Source: Oikopleura dioica (taxonomy: Eukaryota; Chordata; Appendicularia; Copelata; Oikopleuridae). Taken from it: 64,000 nt of DNA. The translations under genes and the position numbers were made by a program. Below the pieces are notes generated by a model, which was not told where the DNA came from, did not search any database, and saw only the letters and a list, made by a program, of their open reading frames with translations. This document shows, one piece after another, positions 1 to 10,734 of the stretch. The stretch spans positions 1 through 64,000 of the forward strand of contig OU015569.1 in the NCBI GenBank assembly GCA_907165135.1, written 5' to 3'. Numbering within the stretch: position 1 is the first letter of the stretch; each line of letters starts with the position of its first letter.

Positions 1-44
1 GACTCGTCAGACTAAGGTAAAGTTAGAGTTCTTTTTTCAAGATT

Positions 45-3000
45 TCAAATCGTTACCGATGTGTCAACGTCTTCTTCAACCTCATCATCCTCGCTCGAGT
101 CCAAGAAGCTAGAAGGATCAACATCTTGTGGCATCGCTGGAGGTGATAAATTCTTGCTGCACGTCGGTTGATTCTCCGCTTCGTCATGCCCCTTTCCTGT
201 CGGTTTCGCACTCTTTTCTTTGGTTGCATTCTTTTGAATTTGCTTCATCTTTCCGACTCCTCTAATTGGACTGTCATTATCAAATGCAGAAGACAAGTCC
301 GTAATCTCGCTCAAGGCATCTCTTCCTGGACAACGAGCAATGGTGTTATCCACAGCTGGCGTAAGAATCGTCGGCTTTGAAGCGCTTTTCTTAGGCGTTA
401 TATTTTCCTTCTCGTGGTTGCTCCTTTTCGCTGCTTGAACTTTAGCGCTTGCTTCGCCCTGCGCGTCCTTTTCAGGAGTCTGAAGCTTTCTCTTGTTTGA
501 GGTGGGAAACGTAGATTCGCGAACGTCCTCTCTGTCAATTGGCGCGGGTGGGGACTGATCATGTTCAGGCGATAGTGCTTGTTGATCCTCCGCAGATTCA
601 TCGAGCAGAACTTGCGGCGACCAGTTATGAGCTGACTCCTGCTCTTCTCGTGGCTGCGAGCGTTCCTGACTTTGCGATTCCGAAGATTTAGATTTCGAAG
701 GTCCCGGTTTTTCTTTTGCAGGCTCTGCATCTGGAATGTCTGAACCTCCTGATGTGTCAACGTCTTCTTCCTCCGAATACTGGTCGGGTACATCGCGAAG
801 AACAGTGAATTCAAAGTCTTTCAAAGCCGATTCGACGATGACTGGTAGCAGTATAGACAGGTTGACTCGGCTGTTGACGGAGCATTTCACACCGTTGAAG
901 CAAATGATAGTATCTCCAGCACGAAGACCAGCTTTATCTGCTAACGACCCCGGGACAACCTTGCTGATGTAGATTCCTGCTTCGCTATATTCTTTGAGCC
1001 TGAATCCAATTGTACCCTTAATGTTCTTCACATCTTTGATGACGATTGTTTTCTCATCATATTCTTCTCGCGTATCCCTTGTCTCCACGGACGAAGTGAT
1101 GCTTCTCGGAGGCTTTCGAGCTGCAGAAGGAATAATTTTTGGATGTTTTTTCTTCATCGAAATCGGCTTCTTTTTTGATTTAGATGGCGATGGTGACTTC
1201 TCTGGTGATCGTAATTTGGTGAGCTTCGACATGCTAGCTGTTGGCGATCTATTTCTTCTCCGAGGACGACTTTGCGGTCGACGAACTTCCTCATCCTCGC
1301 TCGAGTTCAAGAAGCTAGAAAGATCAGCATCTGGTGGCATCGCTGGAGGTGTTAGATTCTTGCTGCACGTTGGTTCGTCATACCTCAGTTTCGCACTCTT
1401 TTCTTTGGTTGCTTTCTTTTGACTTTGTTTCATCTTTCCGACGCCTCTAATTGGACTGTCATTATCAAATGCAGAAGACAAGTCCGAAATCTCGCTCAGG
1501 GCATCTCTTCCTGGACGACGAGCAATGGTGGTATCCACAGCTGGCTTAAGAATCGTCGGCTTTGACGCGCTTTTCTTAGGCGTTATATTTTCCTTCTCGT
1601 GCTTGCTCCTTTTCGCTGCGTGATCTTTCGCGCTTGCTTCGCCCTGCGCGTCCTTTTCAGGAGTCTGAAGCTTTCTCTTGTTTGAGGTGGGAAACGTAGA
1701 TTCGCGAACGTCCTCTCTGTCAATTGGCGCGGGTGGGGATTGATCATGTTCAGGCGATAGTGCTTGTCGATCCTCCGCAGATTCATCGAACAAAGCTTGC
1801 TGCGACCAGTTATGAGCTGACTCCTGCTCTTCTCGTGGCTGCGAGCGTTCCTGACTTTGCGATTTGGAAGATTTAGACTTCGAAGGTCCCGGTTTTTCTT
1901 TTGTAGGCTTTTCCGCTACTGGAAGACGCTTTTTGAAACGGCTTGATGATCCTGGAACGGGCTCCGAAAAATTCACATTGGGTACTTTTGGCTCCCAAGA
2001 AGTCGCAATTTCAAGTTCTCGATTCAAGGGATCGCTCGAATCTCGTGCTCGGTTTCTTCTTGAAATAAAAGCCCTCGCGAATTCCAGACGTCTACTAATA
2101 CCGCCAACTTGTAATTTTCGAAGGGCTCTAGCCAAAGATTTATTCAACTCGTCGCGCGTTGGTTTTGCTCTAGACCGCGGCATTTTTCTGTAAACTCTTT
2201 TTTGAGAAAAATTCGCATTCGGTACTTTTGGCTCCCAAGAAGTCGCATTTTCGAGTTCTCGATTCAAGGGATCGCTCGAATCTCGTGCTCGGTTTCTTCT
2301 TGAAATAAAAGCTCTCGCGACTTCCAGACGTCGACTAATTCCGCCAGCTTGTGCTTTGCGACAGGCTTTAGCCACCGATTCTTTGACCTCATCACGCGTT
2401 GGTTTTGCTCTAGATCTTGGCATTTTTCTGTTAACTCGTTTTTGCTGATAAGCCTGATCTGCTTGCTTGTTAATTTGCTTTATTTCAGCATTCCTCGTCG
2501 GCGATTTGAGCTTCGCAAAGTAATCGTCATCTAAATCCTCGTCGAAAGTCTTCTGTGTCGCTGAGGCTTGCTCCAAAGTTGGAGAAGTGGGAGGCGTAAA
2601 ATATTTTTCGTTGGTCCCTTGTGACTCTTGTTGAGGTTGAATTTGAGTTGCCGATGTTGACTCATGTCGAGCTTGAGTTGCTTGTGCTGACTGTTGTGAG
2701 TCGAGAACAAGCGCTGTGTGGTTTAAAAGATCGTTCACTTGCTGAGTCTGGTTCATCCCTTCTTGCGACTTTTCTTCTTGAGACTCTTCGGCGCATAAGT
2801 TCAGCACATCGTGAGTCCTTCTTTTTCTCACGTCAGTCTCTCTTAGCGTCTCTCCAGAAACCTGTGACCAGGCATCTTTTGATTCGACCTTTTTTGATCT
2901 CCGTGTCGTATCTCCCGAGGACGCCATGGTTATCTCCGGGGACTCCATCGGTTCTTCCTGATTTTCATTGAAGAGTCTTCGACGAAGCTTTCTCGGGGGC

Positions 3001-3696
3001 TGTGGAGGTGAAGCGGGTGCTGATTGATCAGTCTTACTGGGCGTTTTCGGTCGACTCTTTTCAGGCGTTTTGTAGACGGAGGAGCCTTGAGAAGAGTTGG
3101 CTTCTTCTTCGTCTTGCTGGGAAATCTGCGCAGTGTCCATTGGCTGCAGCTCATCATCGAAAAGTTCTCCGCTGACGGAGAGGGAGATCTCTGGATCCGA
3201 AGGCACCTCATCATTGAGTAGTTCACCACTGACTGATACGGAAATTCCTTCCAGGGGATCGTCGCTTATCGAGTGCGTGGCTTTTGCTAAACAGAAGGTA
3301 AGGATTTAGTAAAAGAGTCAATAACTTACGAGATGGTTTGACAGCTTTGGTTTGCTTCTTTCCTGCTCTTGGTGTTTGCTCTGTGCGATTTTTATCTGAA
3401 GAAGCATCAGTAGTGCTTTGAGAAAACTCAGCAGCTCGCTCCATCATCTCATATCGGCTCAGTTGAGAAAGTTGAGTTTCCTGAGTTTCCCAGCCATCGG
3501 TGCTCTCCTGAGATTGGAGAATCTCCTTTGCAGATCTTGTCTTTCGTTGCGGACTCGGCGCTATAATTCGAGTTTATTTTCAATATTTATTTGATCGCTT
3601 ACTTGGTTGGTCGGGATCAAGATCTGAGGCCAGCTTCGAGTTGGATGATTTGTTAGAAGTCTTCTCCGGCGATTTGAAGTGGGGTGAAGGCTTCAT
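45..3696 (-). CDS. PDZ-domain, Ser/Lys-rich protein with internal duplications
   Basis: Three exons (3696-3603, 3560-3330, 3286-45) joined by GT-AG introns of 42 and 43 bp give one clean frame of 1188 residues. A single PDZ-like domain lies around residue 870-955 (IVIKDVKNIKGTIGFRL followed by a PGSLADKAGLRAGDTI loop). The rest is Ser/Lys/Pro/Glu-rich, probably disordered, with basic stretches that suggest a nuclear protein. A segment of about 200 residues flanking the PDZ domain is duplicated, another of about 80 residues is in tandem, and a 12-residue SVSGEL motif occurs twice near the N terminus. The ATG at 3696 is chosen because a pyrimidine-AG acceptor ends just upstream (3719-3720), fitting trans-splicing. 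I do not recognise the family; the gene model is firm and the function unknown. Confidence 0.75.
62..1905 (-). repeat. Duplicated ~640-bp coding segment flanking the PDZ exon
   Basis: The stretch 62-720 and the stretch 1282-1905 are near-identical copies (same order of codons, few substitutions, one extra short insertion in the first copy). Both are translated in the same frame within the PDZ protein. The PDZ domain lies between the copies, so the protein has the form repeat-PDZ-repeat. High identity suggests recent duplication or gene conversion. Confidence 0.9.
1965..2440 (-). repeat. Tandem ~240-bp coding repeat (two units)
   Basis: Two adjacent units of about 240 bp (1965-2200 and 2206-2440) encode two copies of an Arg-rich block beginning RKMPRSRAKPTRDE and ending SWEPKVPN. 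Both are in frame within the PDZ protein. The block is strongly basic with regular Arg spacing, compatible with a nucleic-acid or chromatin contact, but that is inference. Confidence 0.9.
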
Positions 3697-3981
3697 TTTC
3701 AATCCGATAGCGCACTGTCTGAAGAAAAAAATATGGGATCCTTTCTCTTCTCTTTTCGTAAAGAGGTCTGCCCTCAAATGCCGACGGCCGAGCAGCAAAA
3801 AGAAAGAAAAGAAACGATTCTCGAAAAATGAGAATATTCAAATGATGCTCCGACTCGCCTTAATCGCAGTCTCTCGATCAGATAAAAAATGATCGTTTAG
3901 ACATGGACGAATCAAAAAGTAGAAAGAAAGAATTTCATTCGACATGTTTTTGGACATTCAATTTGGCAGTAATCGGTTTTT

Positions 3982-5929
3982 TTAAAAAGAAGGACTCGTT
4001 GCTTGAAACTCCTTGAGGCTCTTTTCCATTTGCTCCGCGCGGAATATCACTTCCGCTTCTTCATCCAACGCCGGTTTTCGCCATTTTAAAGGAGATATGT
4101 CCGCCAGTCCGCCTGCATCTTGAAACGCTTTCTGGAAGTACAGTGGCGCCATTTCAGCCTCTTCCATGTCGATTGGAACGAATTCCGTGACAAAATGCGG
4201 GAAACCCTTCGTCGCTAGAGAGAGCAGTTAGCAAGGAACTAATCGACACTGGAACTCGTAAAAAGAAACGTACATAAAATCATTGTAAATGATAAAAACT
4301 CGCAATCACGAAACTCCCCTCGTCATTAAAAATGCTCAAAAAGAAAAAATGAAAATTTCGATAAAACTCTTACTGGATAAAACAGATCGAGCGAAAGACT
4401 CCCTGGTCGCCCAGGTCCTCCCGGTCCAGCTGGTCCACCAGGACAGACTGGAATAGCTGGACAAGATGGGCATCCTGGTAGCGATGGTGCACGGGGAGAA
4501 CGAGAAGTAAAAGGAGCGACGGGGCTTCGTGGACTGCTTGGTAGAAGAGGAGAACGAGGATTCCCAGGGCTTCAAGGAATCCCAGGCGACACAGGTCCAC
4601 CGGGACCTCCTGGCTTGGAGGGTGAGCGAGGAGAACCCGGCGTGCCTGGCGACATGGGTCCTAGAGGACCTAGTAGAGGTGACCCTGGACCACGAGGTAA
4701 GGCATTTTATCAAAGCTTGAGATAGATCAAATTTGAAGGATTCAATGGAGATCATCGTAAGCCAGGAAAAACTGGTGCCCCTGGTCCTGATGTCTCATCA
4801 GGTCCACCTGGCAATCCTGGACTACCTGGACTGAATTTGCAATCCCGTAGCGAACCGACGCTCATTGTCAATGAATAAAACGTCGCCTGTCAATAAAATT
4901 AATACCTGTAGAGATAAAAACTGGCTCTGTATCGTTCTTTGCTTTGAAATACCCAGTAAGCATTCTTCGCAGGTTGAGGATCTCGCGTGCGACATCCTCA
5001 TCGCATGACGGCGGATTTGGATAGTGTTCTTTTGTAACGATGATGCAGTGCCCTTCTGCCATCGGTTCGGAGCCTGTAACAGCTAGGTACACGTGTTGGC
5101 CAACCCAGCAAATTGAGTCGCGGAGTTTCTAAGAATACGTCAATTTTTGCTTTCAACTGCGTTCACTCTCTACCTTATTCGAATAGCAAAACCGACAGTT
5201 TTCGAGGCTTCTATGAATCATCCTGTTCTTTGCTCGTTCACGGTCTTCATCTGCATGAGGCGTCTCTTTTTCCCTCTTGCCTTTGTGCCGTCGAAGAGTT
5301 CTTCTTCAGCGCCATATCCGAAGCTAAAAATACCTTGAAGACATGGAAGACAATCATGAAACTAACCCATTCCTCCATCGTCATTCTTTTCATCACGAAG
5401 AAGAGCAGAAATATCAGATTCGCGTTTCTGGTTACTTGGACGGATTCGACCACGGGCATCGTATTTTTGAACGACGATTGTCTTTTCATCTGTTAATTCG
5501 TCGATTACTTTTTGAATTTTCGCAGCTTTTTCTTTGTTGCCTTTGAGATCGGCACGCATCAGCTTTCCAGTGAGTTTGTTTCTGATTTCTTTGATTTCAG
5601 CAGCAGCTAAATATTAGATAGATTATACAGTATAAATTATATAGTATAATTTATACAGTATAATTATACTCCAATAAGAGTGACTTACATTTGCCCTCAT
5701 GCTTGGATCTTTTCTTAGGCCTACTTTCAGGCTCAACTTCTGCCTCTCACTCCGCCCACATCGCTTCCAACTCGTCTTCATAGCTAATCTCCTGCTTCCT
5801 CTTTTCTGGTTTTCTTTGTTTCTCCATCATCTCTTCCTCGGTCGGAGGCATTCCAGTGCCACCATCTTTGAAGTAAGGGTTAGTTTAACTCTCGGACGAT
5901 TTCATGAAATCGCCCATAAAATCCGACAT
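3982..5929 (-). CDS. CWF19L2: CWF19L2-like CwfJ-domain protein, possibly damaged
   Basis: CWF19L2 proteins carry two CwfJ domains and associate with late spliceosomes or lariat turnover. Exons: 5929-5689, 5606-5367, 5280-5174, 5128-4906 and 4214-3982. Matches to the family in order: [13 protein letters not shown], a [14 protein letters not shown] block, an [10 protein letters not shown] zinc-ligand segment, [12 protein letters not shown] (CwfJ domain 1 with its His motif), then [20 protein letters not shown]. The last exon joins in phase across a 691-bp intron (4905-4215) that contains an antisense collagen gene. Two oddities: the first exon has in-frame TAA (5885-5887) and TGA (5747-5749), the first just before the conserved NPYFKDGG motif, and the C-terminal CwfJ domain 2 is much shorter than in vertebrates. 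It is either a decayed copy, a sequence error, or has an N terminus I cannot model. Confidence 0.7.
4332..4878 (+). CDS. Short collagen-like protein nested in a CWF19L2 intron
   Basis: Exons 4386-4696 and 4739-4878 (42-bp GT-AG intron) encode about 30 Gly-X-Y triplets with many Pro and charged residues. The triplet register continues across the splice, which confirms it. A start fits only if 4343-4385 is a 43-bp GA-AG intron, giving M-L-K-K then the triple helix (153 residues in all, in frame). The tail after the helix is short, ending LIVNE, followed by AATAAA signals at about 4875 and 4892. No signal peptide is visible, so either the true 5' exon is elsewhere or this is a collagen gene fragment. 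The gene lies entirely inside an intron of the minus-strand CWF19L2-like gene. Confidence 0.6.
5607..5688 (-). repeat. AT-rich palindromic repeat in a CWF19L2 intron
   Basis: This 82-bp intron is almost filled by repeated tataNtata units (TATACAGTATAA and variants) that are nearly self-complementary. It is larger than the 42-45 bp introns of the same gene, probably through repeat expansion. Confidence 0.6.
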
Positions 5930-6042
5930 TTTTCTAAAATCAGAGTGATGTTTATTTTTGGAATAATGTTTGTCTTTGGAACTTGTTTATTTCACAGGTT
6001 TATTTGGAATAATAAATAACTAGAAAAGAATTCGTCTTTAAA

Positions 6043-6919
6043 CTAAGAGAAGCTGCTGTAAGATGGTGAGTAATTGCATAGCGTGTCCATTGCATAAAAT
6101 AGGTTCTTTTTTGAGAGACTAGTTGGCAAGTTCTTCCACAAGTTAGGTATACATGCGAGATGAGGATCTTGCTTTTCGCAGTATTTACCGACAACAGCGA
6201 AGAAATAGAAGGGGTTCTCCCGAAGGAATCGCTCAGGGTTGTTGGCATCAATGTAGATCTCGGCCAAAGCATTGTGGGTGGCGGGTTCTTGGCAGTCTTC
6301 AGCTATTCGCGACTCTCGCCACGTGAGAAGGAGCTAGGACAACCATGATGAGGCTCTTGATCACATCTGGCTCGCAGTCGACATCCAAAAGCCCACCAAT
6401 GACCTGAGGGAGTCGAGATGGGTTAACTTTCTGGACGTAGATCTCGATGTGTTTCTGGAGATTATTTCTGTAAAGATGGAGAGCCGAGTCGTGGACGAAG
6501 TCGAATCGATCGCAGACGATTATCAAAGGAAGTTGGTCCCACATTTTCTGCTCTTTCAAGACGTTCTTGACTTTTTCAGGCTCGTAGCAGTTCGATTCTC
6601 GGCAGATTCGCTCGACTTCCCCTGTCCTCAAACTCTTTAAAAATCGCCTTGAAGTGGTTCCATAAGTTCTGCTCCATCGGATCGGCGATTGATTGGCTTT
6701 TCCCAGGCGATTGAGGAGTAAGTTTCCGAATTGCTCTCGTCGCCGAGAATCGAGAACGGCGTTTTCTTTCATGATTTTGACGAGAATTATCAAGAAACAA
6801 ATCGAAGAGATTATGTTTCGCCAGCAGTAGAGCATCTGCTCTTCAGTTGCTCGTTCTATCAGCGCTTGGATGATCGGCAGCCCTAGAAATTGCTCTTTTT
6901 TAAGTCGAAAGACGGTCAA
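6043..6919 (-). pseudogene. Clathrin heavy chain fragment
   Basis: From about 6625 down, the translation is clearly clathrin heavy chain repeat region: [65 protein letters not shown], then in another frame [33 protein letters not shown] and [13 protein letters not shown]. This equals only about 150 of the roughly 1675 residues. About 20 residues are missing, with a change of frame between the two parts, and homology stops after DPHLAC, followed by an unrelated tail. Upstream (6919-6630) is open sequence with no clathrin similarity that I recognise. A functional full-length gene must lie elsewhere; this is best read as a degenerate partial copy between DDX55-like and CWF19L2-like, on the same strand. 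Confidence 0.7.
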
Positions 6920-8703
6920 TTACCTCGAAAAGCATTTCGCAAGTCTAGCTTTGGAATTTGATTTCTTTGAGTAGGGACAGATGTAGGGACAAACAAAGCT
7001 CGGGAACGCCCTCTGCGCGTATTCAAAGTTCCTCTTGTCCTTCAACTGGATCTCCCTGACCTTCTCCAGTTCCAAAATCTCGAAATCTTCTATTAACTCG
7101 ACCATGTCGCCGACTTTTTGGTTGAGTTTGATGAGCTCGAGGTAGTTTTGCTCGTGCTCCGACGGAGTCACCAAGACCAGGTTTTCTCCGCTTTTTCCAG
7201 CGCGAGCGGTTCTGCCAGCGCGGTGGACGAAGTTTGGAGCAAAGGTTGGAGGATCGAACTGGATGACGTAGTCCACGCAGCCGGAAATATCGACGCCGCG
7301 GCAGAGCAGATCCGTCGTAACTGTTACAATTCGCTACATTCAGAAATCATCAGAGAGTTAACATTATTGATTAACGGTTAGTGATGCTCAGGGCTCGGGA
7401 GCCTGTGTGGAAACCTGAGTCAGGGTTTTATACAGATGCACGTTAGTTTTTGGACAGCTCTATCAGCACCCTGACTCAGGGTTCCGCTTGTTAGATACCC
7501 TTTATTTTGACCCCTCTGGCGGGTAAACTGTAGCAGATGACAGTGAACAACTGTATATCGACGAAAAGAACAGCGTCTAAAGCAGCTTTTGCTACCATTT
7601 TGGTCAGCGAAATCACGTCACGTGACCTCAAAGAAAATAACTTTGTAGCGAGTTTCCTAGAACAGCTCCGCCAGATCTGTCGGTAAATTCCTCGATCGCT
7701 TTCGACCTCAATTTCTGGTTCTTCTTTCCGTGGCACTTGATCACTGGAAAGTTGACCAGCTGCCTCAAAGCTTGGTGGAAATAGTCGACCTGGAGAAAAT
7801 AAACGACGCTCTTCGACTTTCGCCGCTTTTTCAACAACGAAACGAGATAACTGAGTTTGTGGCGCGGCTCGACGACTGAGAAGAGCAGTTTGAGTTCTTG
7901 AGGCGTGGACAGGTTCTCTCGCGCTTTTCTTTGGCCGAGACGGAGTGGGGATGACGCAGACCAGCCTTTTTCAGACGGAGGACGTTTTCGTTCAGCGTCG
8001 CGGAGAAAAGACCGGTTCGCCGCTGCTTTGGAAGATTTGACGAAATGAAATTGATCGCTTTTTCGAAACCAATGTCCAAAATCTTAAAAAAGGCTTTGTT
8101 AATTCGCAGGAAAGGGTTCAAAAACCTGGTCCGCTTCGTCGATAATCAACATCTCCACAGTCTTCAGCTTCGCCTTGAGCACACGTTTAATCAAATCGTC
8201 CATTCTTCCCGGAGTCGCGATGATCACATTTGGAGTCGACTTTTCCAGCATTTCCATGTCTTCCTGGATCTTTGTTACTCCGCCGATGCAGGTCATCGCT
8301 GTGTACTTTTCAAGAACATCGAGAAATCGCAGCAAAACTAGAAAATATCCGATAAACGAATAAACCAGCATTAGGATAGTACCTGTATGAGTTTGATTGG
8401 CGCGCTCTCTGGTCGGAGAAATGACGATGAAGGAGATCTTGTCCTTTGCCCCGGAAGAGATCATTTTGTGCAGCGCGGGCAAAAGGAAGGCCAGCGTCTT
8501 TCCAGAGCCAGTGACAGCTTCGCACATCTCATCTTTGTTTTGCAAAAAGATTGGGATCGTGTACTCCTAAGAAGATTTTCTTCTGGTGCTAGAATTTTCT
8601 TACTTGAACTGTTGTCATGAACTCAGACTTGTCAACGTCTGCTAGGATGAAGGGGCGGCTTCAGATCCGAAAATCGCTTGCTCGACAATGTACTACTGCT
8701 CAT
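6843..8703 (-). CDS. DDX55: DDX55/Spb4-like DEAD-box RNA helicase, frame-broken
   Basis: DDX55 is a nucleolar ATP-dependent RNA helicase of 60S ribosome assembly. Motifs in order: Q-motif region FMTTVQEYTIP, motif I AVTGSGKT, Ia SPTRERA (usual L replaced), motif II DEAD at IIDEADQ, motif III SAT, then after a large intron [11 protein letters not shown], motif [12 protein letters not shown]. The block [13 protein letters not shown] is diagnostic for DDX55 over DDX56. Small GT-AG introns (about 43-45 bp) can be placed at 8388, 8110 and 6900. Two one-base frame breaks are needed: near 8655 between PPLHP and [10 protein letters not shown], and near 7925 between VSAKEK and [10 protein letters not shown]. 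One intron (about 7310-7650) is unusually long and holds a palindromic repeat. The C terminus is shorter than in human DDX55. Confidence 0.75.
7404..7482. repeat. Dispersed repeat with 15-bp palindrome in a DDX55 intron
   Basis: A 24-nt sequence at 7404-7427 (CTGTGTGGAAACCTGAGTCA then GGGT) recurs at 26374-26397 with one mismatch. Within 45 bases lies the odd-length palindrome ACCCTGACTCAGGGT (7468-7482), and the first element contains a near copy of the same palindrome core. This could be a small non-autonomous element inserted in the intron. Confidence 0.5.
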
Positions 8704-8921
8704 TCTTGAAAATGACAATACTTTAGCTTTGAATCAATACGAAGAGTTTACTGTTTCGCTTGAAAAAAATGGCTGTGATAGAAATAGCTTAGGCGGTGTT
8801 TGAAGTGAGATAGTGAAAAAAATTCAATTATTCCTTGAAAATTGGAGTGAAGAAAAGTATCAGTAGTGAAGTATGTTGCACTATATGAGGCAAACAGCAG
8901 TCTAAAACACTCAAACGAGAA

Positions 8922-9210
8922 GATGAAATTTGTTGCCGTCGACGAAGCCAACATCGGATTGCCATTGGCGGAGATTTTCGCTGTGATCCCGGGCACGCGT
9001 AAGTCCTCTGAATTTTGTTTAAGCTTTTAAAAAAGAGAACGTCTTTTTCACCTAGGTTTATTGTTGGTAAGGTTGTCTCCTCGTCGTCTACACACTTTTA
9101 TGTTTGACTCGCCCAGCTCTTTCTCGAGATATTTGCCGAGGATTTTGAACGTCTCTTCGTGAAAATTACCTTGAAGACTGCGGGAATTTCGTTCTCCAGG
9201 ACTTCAACAA
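8922..9210 (+). CDS. Possible short + strand gene, unrecognised
   Basis: An ATG at about 8922 opens a reading frame beginning MKFVAVDEANIGLPLAEIF, followed by a good GTAAGT donor at about 9000 and a CACCTAG acceptor at about 9055. The downstream exon stays open for about 40 codons. It overlaps the 3' end of the HS2ST-like gene on the other strand, so the second exon could be a shadow. I do not recognise the protein; it is divergent from the DDX55-like gene and could share its promoter region. Confidence 0.25.
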
Positions 9211-10327
9211 ATTCTATCAGATTTTCGGTCTTTCCCACGAGAAAATAGTGTTCGAGGACGTTTTGCTTCGATCTATCAAGAGCCTACTGGCTTCCGGGCT
9301 CCCAGCATGCTGCAACTTGGCCGCAGAAATAAGGAATCTAAAGATGAATGTCAGCGATTACAAGCTTGCATTATCAGAAACAAGAGCATCTTCAGATGAG
9401 GCAAAGCTGTGGTCGGGCTCGCCCTTGACCCCCTCCTATCCGGGCGGCACACTTTCGTGTCTCCTATAAGAGTCTTCACAATTTTAGATCGAGAATCGCG
9501 TTCATTGGGGCAATTTTCAGACCCTTACGCCATCATACAGAGAGGTTCTAAGAGATCTACATGAATGCGGGTGACATCTGAGGACCCTGATTCGAGTTAC
9601 CTGAATCCACATTTTCTGAATCGAGCAGTCTTTGCTTGACTCTTTCTTCGCGCATTCGTTGAAGGTCGTCGTATCGCCGTTCTTACTCCTCAGAAGTCCT
9701 TTTCGGAAGTTATCACCATATCGGAGAAAGTAGTAGTTCGAGACCAGTCGGTCAAATGGGTTCCTTAATATTTTAAGACAAATTCTATTGAAAGGCGCTC
9801 TTACCGAACCAAATTGATCCAGAAGACATTTGGGACGTTGAAGAAGGCGAAATGACCATGATAAAAGGCAGGAGTAATGCCCCAAGTCGTCATATTTTGT
9901 CGAAGGAGCATTTGATCCTGGAGGGACATGATTGCGGGATTCTGTCTCGGCACGGTTGTATTAACATGGATGACGTAGATTGAGTTTTCTAATGCGTTTT
10001 AAAGATAAGAGGCGGGAAAGAAGTGCTTACCTCTGGTTAGGTCGTAGAGAAGATGGGTAAAGGCAGTGGAGGCAGTTTTTGGAACGCGGTTGTAAACAAC
10101 GATTGGGTTTTCTAGCGACGAGACGAATTCTTCATGAAGAACACCTGGTGATTCTTGATGTTGGAAAAGGAGAGACGATCTTTGAGGCTTCTGGCAGTTG
10201 AAGATTTACTAAAAAATATGTAGAAACAGGGGTCGGGAAAGGAGCTTACCTATGCAAGTCGATTATAAGAAGAAACCAGCGCTAGAAGGAAAAGAATCAG
10301 TCCTGAAACATGACAAAATCGGGCCAT
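9048..10327 (-). CDS. HS2ST1: Heparan sulfate 2-O-sulfotransferase-like, with in-frame TAG codons
   Basis: HS2ST is a Golgi type II enzyme that transfers sulfate from PAPS to iduronic acid of heparan sulfate. Visible motifs: signal anchor GLILFLLALVSS at the N terminus; 5' PAPS loop YNRVPKTASTAFTH; MSLQDQMLLRQNMTTW; YHGHFAFF with the catalytic His region; 3' PAPS site NPFDRLVSNYYFLRYGD; IPYFCGQVAACW; EHYFLVGKTENL. Short introns are at about 10223, 10028 and 9795, and a longer one of about 260 bp before IPYFCG. Problems: a TAG ends the first exon (GCA TAG then GTAAG); a second TAG lies between GSQ and ALDRSK where vertebrates have Trp; and a one-base shift follows FVEVLENEIPAVFK. Either a pseudogene, an assembly fault, or transcripts that are changed after transcription. 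Confidence 0.75.
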
Positions 10328-10734
10328 TTCAATCCTTTTTCTTTTTTTCTCTGTCAGTTCATCTGAAAATTGAAGTTTTCGAATTCCTGAACCAATATTT
10401 TGAGCATTCATTCAATTATAAGAAAATATATTAAAGATATTGCAGCAAAAAAAAAAGAACAATGAAGGCAGTGAGAAAAAGGTAAAGCTTTGGAAGAAGA
10501 AAAAACATGTGAATATGAAAAAAAGGAAACAAGATTTTTCTTAAGAGGTTACATGGTTGGAATTGGCTCGGATTTTCGTCGTTCGATTTTCTTTGAAGGC
10601 GGTTTTTGGTTGATTGACTCGCTCTTTCGCTTCTTAGAGAACGATGAGGGAAGAAAAGGGATGATTTCTTTACCTGGGGATGAAGAGAAGTTTGATCGAA
10701 AATCGAGTCGCCGGAGAATTTCGAATCAGGGTTG

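Noticed and set aside
3982-4283. A separate two-exon small gene starting at 4283 (M-I-L-S then TKGFPHF)
   Set aside because: The coding exon matches the C-terminal part of CWF19L2 and joins in phase to the upstream donor at 4905, so it is the last exon of that gene.
4336-4755. Minus-strand open frame of 139 codons
   Set aside because: It is the complement of the Gly-X-Y collagen coding sequence, Ser/Thr/Trp-rich as expected for such a shadow.
9248-9469. Plus-strand frame beginning FEDVLLRSIKSLLASG
   Set aside because: The opposite strand encodes conserved HS2ST motifs over the same bases (CGQVAACW, EHYFLVGKTENL).
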